Source of the DNA: an uncultured Kiloniellales bacterium
Lineage (GTDB): Bacteria; Pseudomonadota; Alphaproteobacteria; Kiloniellales; JAKSDN01
Direction: 5' to 3'
DNA length: 5,079 nucleotides
Assembly: GCA_937974415.1 (NCBI GenBank)
Contig: CALJXB010000054.1
Span: forward strand, 1 to 5,079
The position numbers were made by a program, and so were the translations under genes. Position 1 is the stretch's first letter. Every line of letters starts with the position of its first letter. Shown here in pieces: positions 1-5,079 of the stretch. The notes beneath the pieces were generated by a model, which searched no databases, was not told the origin of the DNA, and saw only the letters and a program-made list of their open reading frames with translations.

Positions 1-1002
1 ATCAAGCTGGTGTGGTACCTGAACAACGTGCTCGGCCGGCCGGAGAAGAAGAAGATCATCTCGCGCTGGCGGGGCTACCACGGCTCGGGAATCATGACCG
101 GCTCGCTGACCGGGCTCGAACTGTTCCACAAGGCCTTCGACCTGCCGCGCGCGCCGATCCTCCACACCGAGACACCATACTATTACCGCCGCGAGGACCC
201 GGACCAGAGCGAGGAGGCGTTCTCCCAATACTGCGCCGACAAGCTGGAGGAGATGATCATTGCCGAGGGGCCGGAAACGGTCGCCGCCTTCATCGGCGAG
301 CCGGTGCTCGGCACCGGCGGCATCGTGCCGCCGCCCGCCGGCTACTGGCAGAAGATCCAGGCGGTCCTGGAGAAATACGACGTGCTGCTGATCGCCGACG
401 AGGTGGTGACCGGCTTCGGGCGCCTCGGCGCCATGTTCGGCAGCGACCACTACGCCATGACGCCGGACATCATCACCATCGCCAAGGGCCTGACCTCGGC
501 ATACGCGCCGCTCTCCGGCTCCATCGTGTCGGACAAGGTGTGGCAAGTGCTGGAGCAGGGCAGCGACCAGTTCGGCGTGATCGGCCATGGCTGGACCTAT
601 TCGGCCCATCCGCTTTGCGCGGCGGCAGGGGTTGCCAACCTGGAGCTGATCGACACGCTGGGCCTAGTGGACAACGCCCGCGAGGTGGGCGCCTACTTCA
701 ACGGCGCGCTCGAGGACGCGCTCGCCGATCACCCCATGGTGGGCGACGTGCGCGGCGCGGGCCTGCTGGCCGCCGTCGAGTTCGTTGCCGACAAGGCCGA
801 GCGGCGCCTCTTCGACCCGGCGCTGAAAGTGGGACCGCAAGTCGCCGCCGCCGCGGTCGAGCAGGGGCTCATCGCCCGGGCCATGCCCCAAGGCGATATC
901 CTCGGCTTCGCCCCGCCGCTCTGCCTCACCAGGGACGAGGCCGACCGCATCGTCGCCATGACCAAAGCGGCGGTCGAGGCGGTGGCCCCGCGAGTGCTTT
1001 AG
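1..1002 (+). CDS. Class III PLP-dependent aminotransferase (5' end outside the window)
   Basis: This is a fold-type I, class III (omega-amino acid/amine:2-oxo acid type) aminotransferase, expected to be cytosolic and to move an amino group from an amine or omega-amino acid to a keto acid through PLP. The frame is open from base 1, so the true start lies upstream; 333 residues are visible, against about 450 for the family, so roughly 120 are missing. Visible landmarks in order are the RGYHG motif near residue 24, IGEP near 98-101, the cofactor-ring aspartate in LIADEVVTGFGR (Asp codon 397-399), the Schiff-base lysine in IAKGLTSAYAPLSG (Lys codon 484-486), the GWTYSAHP phosphate-site motif (near 197-204), and the C-terminal VRGAGLLAAVEF strand. 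All key residues seen are intact. The stop TAG at 1000-1002 is followed five bases later by the hydratase remnant, suggesting a former operon. Substrate cannot be named: taurine, beta-alanine, putrescine or other amines are all possible. The family is sure; the specificity is not. Confidence 0.95.
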   Translation: MKLVWYLNNVLGRPEKKKIISRWRGYHGSGIMTGSLTGLELFHKAFDLPRAPILHTETPYYYRREDPDQSEEAFSQYCADKLEEMIIAEGPETVAAFIGEPVLGTGGIVPPPAGYWQKIQAVLEKYDVLLIADEVVTGFGRLGAMFGSDHYAMTPDIITIAKGLTSAYAPLSGSIVSDKVWQVLEQGSDQFGVIGHGWTYSAHPLCAAAGVANLELIDTLGLVDNAREVGAYFNGALEDALADHPMVGDVRGAGLLAAVEFVADKAERRLFDPALKVGPQVAAAAVEQGLIARAMPQGDILGFAPPLCLTRDEADRIVAMTKAAVEAVAPRVL

Positions 1003-1007
1003 GCTCT

Positions 1008-1246
1008 ATGGAGAAGTCGGCCGGACAGCGGCTCACGCCGGAAGGCATCGATGAGGCCGCCGCCCTCCTCTTCGAGGCGCGCCGGAACGGACGATTCATC
1101 CCGGCGCTGCCGGAGCACTGCCGGCCAGTCTCGACCCCGCCCGATTTCCGACGATCACGCTCGAGGTCGAGTTCGCTTTTGACCGTTCGACCCCTCTGCC
1201 CTTGCGGAGACCAGGCGCGCTGATCCGTCGCCGGAGCCAGCCTCAA
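1008..1246 (+). pseudogene. Remnant of a 2-keto-4-pentenoate hydratase (MhpD/fumarylacetoacetase-like family) gene
   Basis: From ATG 1008 the frame opens with MEKSAGQRLTPEGIDEAAAL and continues LLFEARRNGRF then ALPEHCRPVS. This is the usual N-terminus of MhpD-family hydratases (an 'AA.LL.EARR.G' helix, then 'LPE.CRP.S'). The residues that should follow (the DAYAIQ helix and the start of the core domain) are absent; the frame turns into Arg/Ser-rich shadow sequence and stops at TGA 1221-1223 after 71 residues. In another frame, 1148-1237 reads PTITLEVEFAF then LPLRRPGALIR, which resembles the later 'IEVEFAF...LPPR' segment of the same family. I infer an internal deletion of some tens of codons with a frame change near 1132-1150, and loss of everything after about 1246; intact family members have about 250-270 residues. 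In the intact family the enzyme hydrates 2-oxopent-4-enoate-type products of aromatic or keto-acid catabolism. A plain short hypothetical ORF (1008-1223) is the alternative. The family match was made by eye. Confidence 0.55.
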
Positions 1247-3132
1247 TAGCCCCTCATCTCCTTGGTCTCGAAACTCTTCCTCGCCGGCTGTCCGAGAATG
1301 GTCTTCAGAATGTCATTCATGGTGTGCGTATCGTTGTCGAAACCGCCGTGACTAGTGCTCCGGCTTCGGCCTCGCCGGCCGTTCGAGTAAACCAGTTCGA
1401 GGCCGGGCTTATCGGCCAACCCTTTGGAATAGGCCTGCATGCCGAGGATGGGCTTGTCGCGCGCGCGCTCCAGGGCCCGCGAAACCAGGAACAGGAGAGA
1501 CTTGCGGTAAGCCCCGGCGACCTTGTCGTCTTCTTCCAGTCTTTCATTCAGGTTGTAGATCGCTAGCCTCGGCAAACGAACGACCGTGCCGTTTCGCCCC
1601 CCTCGGCCCAGCCGCGCCTCATATTCTGCCTTGTAGAACTCCACGGTACAGGCCGGCGCCATCAGGCTGCAGCTCGCCACGAGACTGGGGCGTCCGATCC
1701 TGTCGAGGGCACGCAGCAAGTGGCCGAGCAAGACGCCGCCCGTGCTGTGTCCCACCAGGTGGATCTTCTTGTTGGTCCTGGCCAGCGCTTCGGCAAACGT
1801 GGTGATGGCATGCGTGCCGTCGCCGTTTTTCCTGAACGGAATCTCGGCATCGCGCTTCATCTCCTCCCAGATCGGTGTGACAGGTCTGCGCACGACATCC
1901 TCGATGATCCCATCCGTCCAATCGGTAAAGGCGCCGGCCCGTTCCTCGGCGAATCCCAGAGCACGCTTGATGACGTCCGTCAGTTCCTCGGCCAGACCGG
2001 TGTCGTACATGATATGATAGGGATAGATCCCGTTCCGCCGGAAACCCTCCTTCAAGGCCCGCACACGCCGCGCTGAAGCCCCTGGCGTGTTGAGGCCGCC
2101 ATGGGCGTAGATCATGAGATGCCGGTACTTGTCATTCGGCCGCGAGGCGATCAGTTCCGCGGTTTGTTTGACATCCTCGGCGGTGCTCCAGTAGTTGCCG
2201 CGCTCCTTGTAGCGGCCGTCGTCGAAGTGCACGAAATGGCCTTCGATATCGACGCGCTTCACCGGCTTTATTTCGGCTTCCTCGACCTCACGGGCAACAT
2301 CCGTAGAAGCGGGCACCAAGCCGAAAATCTGCGGCGTCGGCACGGCCAGGCGGAACACCCAGCCATCCATGATGTTTTCCAACCAGTCCTCGTAGGTCCA
2401 GAGCGCAAATCCCTGGTGCCCCCACCTGGTGCCCCAGGAGTTCTGCACGATGAAACCTTCGGCGTCATAACCGACGATGGCGAAGGCGTGACCGCCAGTG
2501 CGATCGGGATCAGGTTCGATCCGGGGCAGTTGGCCTTCGTTGCGAGGCGGCGGGTCGCTCCAGCCGCCATGAACATTGGCTGAGACGTAGATCGCACCGG
2601 CCTCATTCAGCGCCGCGTGATAATCAACGATCTCCGCCCGCAGGCGGTAATAGGCCCCGAGAGTGTTGCGCCGCGCGGCGATGGCGCGCTTGATCGTTAG
2701 TTCGCGGTCGGCTCTGGATGCCTTGTAGGGCCACTCGGTGTCCCGGCAAACGCCCATGTTGTGCCAGCCGCGAATAGCGCCACGGCAACTCGAGCCGTCA
2801 TAACGCTCGCCGGGCCACTCGTCGTGCTTTTTCGCCATCTCGTAGAGCATCCGCGTGCTGGCGCGGAAATCTTGCTGGCCCGCCTTGAATTTCAGCAGGT
2901 TGATGACAGCTGCCAGGCCGAAGCCGGTGCACGCGCCCTCGGTGCCCTGGTCGAGCACCAGCTTGGATTCCGTGGTCCCAAGAGAAGGCTCCAGTCGGAC
3001 CAAGGCCGGTTCGTACATACGGTCGCGGATGTCGGGCGGATCGCCCAAGACGTTCAATATGCGTTTTCGGCCCAAGACCGGCATATCGCCCGGTGCCTGG
3101 ATTTTACTCGGAGATTTGTTCGTGTCCGCCAT
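1243..3132 (-). CDS. Two-domain enzyme: papain-like (C1A) cysteine peptidase fused to an alpha/beta hydrolase
   Basis: The 629-residue protein has two apparently complete catalytic modules. Residues about 32-265 are a C1-family peptidase: a PDIRDRMYEP lead-in, oxyanion Gln62 and nucleophile Cys68 in DQGTEGACTGFG, the DGSSCRGAI and GVCRDTEWPY segments, His215 in GGHAFAIVGYD and Asn231 in QNSWGTRWG. Residues about 335-615 are an alpha/beta hydrolase: a first strand with an oxyanion HGG (LMIYAHGGLN, 339-348), the nucleophile elbow GHSTGG with Ser463, a candidate acid in NERLEEDDKV (530-538), and a candidate His595 in SHGGFDND. A charged linker (about 275-335) joins them. I see no signal peptide, membrane segment or long propeptide, so a cytosolic location is inferred. 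ATG 3132 is chosen because AGGGGAGG lies five bases upstream. The gene converges on the hydratase remnant, and sampled GC (58-67%) is below that of its neighbours. It could be a self-contained hydrolase or an effector that acts on proteins and lipids or esters; no substrate can be named. Domain identities are firm; the role is unknown. Confidence 0.92.
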   Translation of the reverse strand: MADTNKSPSKIQAPGDMPVLGRKRILNVLGDPPDIRDRMYEPALVRLEPSLGTTESKLVLDQGTEGACTGFGLAAVINLLKFKAGQQDFRASTRMLYEMAKKHDEWPGERYDGSSCRGAIRGWHNMGVCRDTEWPYKASRADRELTIKRAIAARRNTLGAYYRLRAEIVDYHAALNEAGAIYVSANVHGGWSDPPPRNEGQLPRIEPDPDRTGGHAFAIVGYDAEGFIVQNSWGTRWGHQGFALWTYEDWLENIMDGWVFRLAVPTPQIFGLVPASTDVAREVEEAEIKPVKRVDIEGHFVHFDDGRYKERGNYWSTAEDVKQTAELIASRPNDKYRHLMIYAHGGLNTPGASARRVRALKEGFRRNGIYPYHIMYDTGLAEELTDVIKRALGFAEERAGAFTDWTDGIIEDVVRRPVTPIWEEMKRDAEIPFRKNGDGTHAITTFAEALARTNKKIHLVGHSTGGVLLGHLLRALDRIGRPSLVASCSLMAPACTVEFYKAEYEARLGRGGRNGTVVRLPRLAIYNLNERLEEDDKVAGAYRKSLLFLVSRALERARDKPILGMQAYSKGLADKPGLELVYSNGRRGRSRSTSHGGFDNDTHTMNDILKTILGQPARKSFETKEMRGY

Positions 3133-3137
3133 CGGGC

Positions 3138-3145
3138 CCTCCCCT
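3138..3145 (-). promoter_or_regulatory. Ribosome binding site of the peptidase-hydrolase gene
   Basis: Read on the minus strand this is AGGGGAGG, five bases before ATG 3132. It is a strong purine-rich Shine-Dalgarno site and fixes that ATG as the start rather than the later in-frame Met17. The next gene upstream on this strand ends about 220 bases away, so the gene probably has its own transcription start in the gap. Confidence 0.75.
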
Positions 3146-3311
3146 TCGCAGTTGATTCTGCGCCGCGGGAAGGCATGGCTCTTGCACGTTCATGGCAGGA
3201 TCTGCCCCAAATGCATGCTGCAGTTCTCGGAAAAGCGTCGACCTTCCTAAGAAGGAACAAGATCCCACAGCGCAGATTCACGTGCCAGCAACCGACAGGC
3301 TAACGCCCGTT

Positions 3312-3325
3312 TTGATAGACATCAA
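3312..3325. repeat. Short inverted repeat TTGAT-N4-ATCAA
   Basis: The plus strand reads TTGATAGACATCAA: two perfect 5-base arms around a 4-base spacer, in the AT-richest part of the gap, 27 bases past the MlrC stop. Size and symmetry would suit a dimeric repressor half-site pair, but arms this short occur by chance and there is no second copy in the window. The operator role is speculative. Confidence 0.25.
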
Positions 3326-3351
3326 CGAGCGCCGCGCACCTTATCAGCTAT

Positions 3352-4890
3352 TCAATGTGCCGGCCTGACCGGCCGTTCCGGCCCCGGTTCGAAGGGCGGA
3401 CCGCCGGGGCCGAGGCGAAGACCCGGCCTTAGCGTCCGGTAAGTGACCCGGTCGAGCCGGCAGGGATGGGCGCCGGGTGAGTCGACGAAGAGCACCGCGG
3501 CGGCGATCGGCTCGAAGTCGGCGAGAAAGTGGACCGTGCTTTTCACCGCCAGGACCCGCTGCTCCCGCGGCTCGATCCCCATGTGGCGAAAGACCGCCAG
3601 GTCGAGGCACTGAAAGCGCTCGCTGGTGACGACGACCCGCACCTCGGCCTCTGGGTGCAGGACCCGCAGGCGGGCCATGGGACCCAGTGCGGCTTGGCAG
3701 CCGCCGTACATGGCGCCGGTGCAAGTAAAGTGGCCGTCGCTCAGGGCCTCGACCTCGACGTCGGCCTCGAAGGGCCGGCTCCCCGTCGCCTTCGGATAAC
3801 GCCCGCCCAAGGCGAGCGGAATGCGTGCGCCGAGCCCGGCCTCATGCGCCGCCGACGCCGCCTCGGGATGCCATAAGCACGCCACAGCCGCGCCGCGCGC
3901 GCCGCCGTCGACCAGCGCCCTCAGCAGGCCGGTGGTGTCGGAGCTGGCGCCGGCCCCGGGATTGTCCTGCACATCGGCCAGAACCGCCGGCCCGGGCTCC
4001 TCACAGGCCATTGCAAGCGAGACCGCCTCGGCCTCGTCAATGAGTGGATTTTCGAGTCCGGGCTCCACCGCCAAGAGCGCGTCCTGGAGGCGTTCGGCCT
4101 CGGCCTCGACCTGTTCCGCCGAACGCCCATAGGCAAGCACCGTGCAGCCGGCGTCATGAATGTCTGCGGGGGGAAAGCCCATGGCGATGTCGCGGCTGAC
4201 GAGGCCGTCGGCCAAGGGCGCGTCGAGGCCGGCAAAGACGGCGTCGAGCGGCGGCCGGGTGGTCGCCTGGGCAACCAGAGGGACAAGGAACGGCAACTGG
4301 CGCCAGGCTTTGGCCAAGGGGGCGTCCCGGCCCAACAGCTCCATGAGCAGTTGCCAGGCCCGCACGCCGGTCTCGGCCATGTCGAAGTGGGGATAGCTGC
4401 GGAAGACAGTAAGCGCCGAGGCCTGGTCGACCATGGCGGCCGTGAGGTTGGCGTGGAAATCGAGGCTGGCGACCAGGGGCAGGTCCGGCCCGACGACGGC
4501 GCGGACCCGCCGCAGGATCTCGCCTTCGCCGTCGTCGTGGCTTTCCGCCACCATGGCGCCGTGCAGGTCGAGATAGACGCCGTCCAGGGGGCCGGCCTCG
4601 GCGATGCCGTCGCAGATCATCGCGGTGATACGATCGAACGCCTCGTCGCTCACCCGGCCCGCCGGCTCGGCCGAGGCCCAGACCAGGGGAACCAAATCCC
4701 AGTCCCGCGCTGCCGCCAGGAAGCCGGAGATCGGGATATTGAGATCCGCGAAGGCCTCGCGAACGGCCTCGCCCCGAGTCAGCCCCGGCCAGGCGTCGGC
4801 CTTCACGAAGTCCTCCCAGGCCGTGGCGAAGGGCGCAAAGGTGTTGGTCTCGTGCTGGAACCCGGCGATGGCGATGCGCGGCCGCTTCAT
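3352..4890 (-). CDS. M81-family (MlrC / microcystinase C-like) metallopeptidase
   Basis: A complete 512-residue member of the MlrC family, at the usual length (about 490-520). The N-terminal domain (about 1-295) carries the family signatures: IAIAGFQHETNTF (4-17, with candidate ligand Glu14), DLHGAM (108-113), SLDFHANLT (142-150) and YPHFDMAETG (166-175). These supply the Asp/His residues (Asp108/His110, Asp144/His146, His168) expected to bind zinc. PPADIHDAGC lies at 240-249. The C-terminal MlrC_C domain (about 300-490) shows DVQDNPGAG (306-314), KSTVHFLADFEPIA (450-463) and a final PGAHPCRLDR-type segment, then a Gly/Pro-rich tail. The characterised member, sphingomonad MlrC, cleaves linearised microcystin products; most homologues have unknown amide or peptide substrates, so microcystin use should not be assumed. 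ATG 4890 is chosen over an in-frame ATG at 4977 because the family begins at MKRPRIAIAG, a GGAG lies six bases upstream, and this ATG overlaps the stop of the preceding gene. No signal peptide is seen; cytosolic. Confidence 0.93.
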   Translation of the reverse strand: MKRPRIAIAGFQHETNTFAPFATAWEDFVKADAWPGLTRGEAVREAFADLNIPISGFLAAARDWDLVPLVWASAEPAGRVSDEAFDRITAMICDGIAEAGPLDGVYLDLHGAMVAESHDDGEGEILRRVRAVVGPDLPLVASLDFHANLTAAMVDQASALTVFRSYPHFDMAETGVRAWQLLMELLGRDAPLAKAWRQLPFLVPLVAQATTRPPLDAVFAGLDAPLADGLVSRDIAMGFPPADIHDAGCTVLAYGRSAEQVEAEAERLQDALLAVEPGLENPLIDEAEAVSLAMACEEPGPAVLADVQDNPGAGASSDTTGLLRALVDGGARGAAVACLWHPEAASAAHEAGLGARIPLALGGRYPKATGSRPFEADVEVEALSDGHFTCTGAMYGGCQAALGPMARLRVLHPEAEVRVVVTSERFQCLDLAVFRHMGIEPREQRVLAVKSTVHFLADFEPIAAAVLFVDSPGAHPCRLDRVTYRTLRPGLRLGPGGPPFEPGPERPVRPAH

Positions 4891-5079
4891 CGGCCGCTCC
4901 AGGCGGTTTCCGGATCGAAGGGATAGATCGGCCGCGTCAGGCGGGTGAAGGGAAAGGACTCGTGATCGGAGCTGCACACGCCCGGCCCGGCGGCGAGCAC
5001 GATGTGGCGCGCGATGGGCTCGAAGCCGGCCCGGAAGTGCTGGCGCGACTTGACCACAACGTACTGCTTGTTCCTTGGG
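4887..5079 (-). CDS. Second M81/MlrC-family protein, C-terminal end only (gene runs off the window)
   Basis: Read on the minus strand from 5078, 63 codons lead to TGA at 4889-4887; the start lies outside the window, so the gene is easily missed. The peptide holds QYVVVKSRQHFRAGFEPIAR, then HIVLAAGPGVCSSDHESFPF, then TRLTRPIYPFDPET. This is the end of an MlrC_C domain: the KS.QHFRA.F.PIA strand-helix, the A.PG loop and the R.LRRPI.P.D finish. It aligns with KSTVHFLADFEPIA and the following residues of the neighbouring MlrC gene but is clearly diverged, so this is a paralogue, not a recent duplicate. Stop and start overlap as ATGA (4887-4890), pointing to one mRNA and coupled translation. The catalytic N-terminal domain cannot be judged from here. 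Confidence 0.85.
   Translation of the reverse strand, partial: PRNKQYVVVKSRQHFRAGFEPIARHIVLAAGPGVCSSDHESFPFTRLTRPIYPFDPETAWSGR
4897..4900 (-). promoter_or_regulatory. Ribosome binding site of the MlrC-family gene
   Basis: Minus strand GGAG, six bases before ATG 4890. It lies inside the final codons of the preceding MlrC-family gene, as expected for a translationally coupled pair, and supports 4890 over the upstream in-frame ATG at 4977. Confidence 0.65.

Larger units (their letters stand above)
3133..3351. other. Intergenic region between the MlrC gene and the peptidase-hydrolase gene; likely holds the latter's promoter
   Basis: This gap has no convincing gene on either strand. Sampled lines are about 50-55% GC, clearly below the coding regions on both sides, as expected of a promoter or an insertion junction. 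It contains two short perfect inverted repeats: TTGAT-agac-ATCAA at 3312-3325, and the overlapping pair CCTTC-ctaa-GAAGG / TTCCT-aaga-AGGAA at 3242-3257. No good -35/-10 pair stands out on the minus strand, and no hairpin followed by a T run marks the end of the MlrC gene. A promoter for the downstream gene is inferred from the gap size and composition, not from a recognised motif. Confidence 0.4.

Noticed and set aside
12..1223. A long open frame covering the aminotransferase region in frame +3
   Set aside because: Up to 1007 it is an Arg/Gly/Pro-rich shadow of the aminotransferase, typical of high-GC DNA. Only the part from ATG 1008 has protein-like, family-matching sequence.
3270..3292. 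A sigma-54-like promoter (TGGCAC...CTGC) on the minus strand upstream of the peptidase-hydrolase gene
   Set aside because: The GG and GC elements are 11 bases apart instead of the required 10, and the -12 element lacks the TTGC form, so it is probably chance.
2761..3303. A plus-strand open frame spanning the start of the peptidase gene and the gap
   Set aside because: Most of it is antisense to the conserved peptidase N-terminus and no family features are visible; the unique part in the gap is short and of ordinary composition.
3290..3316. A hairpin with a short T run (ACAGGC-TAAC-GCCCGT followed by TTTT, plus strand) as a terminator
   Set aside because: The stem has only six positions with a mismatch on the plus strand. 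The T run is on the plus strand, where no gene ends, and the minus-strand version has no T run after the stem.
4156..4926. A 256-codon open frame on the plus strand opposite the MlrC gene
   Set aside because: It is antisense to a clearly conserved MlrC coding frame and its translation shows no recognisable motif; it is a high-GC shadow.
4890..4977. The longer MlrC reading starting at 4977
   Set aside because: The extra 29 residues are not family-like, overlap the coding end of the preceding MlrC paralogue in another frame, and lack the positioned GGAG that the 4890 start has.

Overview
The window looks like a piece of a high-GC proteobacterial chromosome, most likely an alphaproteobacterium. 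This rests on GC-rich codon use (about 63-75% GC in sampled lines of the flanking genes), on GGAG/AGGGGAGG-type ribosome sites, and on a gene content (class III aminotransferase, MlrC/M81 proteins, MhpD-like hydratase) common in soil and marine Alphaproteobacteria. The taxonomic call is an inference; there is no rRNA or other marker.

Layout. Positions 1-1002 (+) hold the C-terminal three quarters of a PLP-dependent class III aminotransferase. Five bases after its stop, 1008 to about 1246 (+) holds what I read as the broken remnant of a 2-keto-4-pentenoate hydratase (MhpD-family) gene: an intact N-terminus, an apparent internal deletion and frame change, a short middle-domain segment, then nothing. 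Converging on it from the other strand is a 629-residue protein (3132-1243, -) that joins a papain-like (C1A) cysteine peptidase to an alpha/beta hydrolase with a GHSTG serine nucleophile motif. A lower-GC intergenic stretch of about 219 bases (3133-3351) separates it from a complete MlrC/M81-family gene (4890-3352, -). The MlrC gene overlaps by ATGA the end of a second, different MlrC-family gene that runs off the right edge (5079-4887, -).

How the genes relate. The two MlrC-family genes are translationally coupled and probably form the end of a catabolic or peptide/amide-processing operon. The aminotransferase, and formerly the hydratase, belong to a converging catabolic unit. The peptidase-hydrolase fusion sits between the two units, next to the decayed hydratase and with visibly lower GC than its neighbours, so it looks like a later arrival at this locus. 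It is the most unusual item here: a cytosolic two-enzyme protein with both catalytic centres apparently intact and no recognised partner inside the window. No RNA gene, CRISPR array, insertion sequence or convincing intrinsic terminator was seen.
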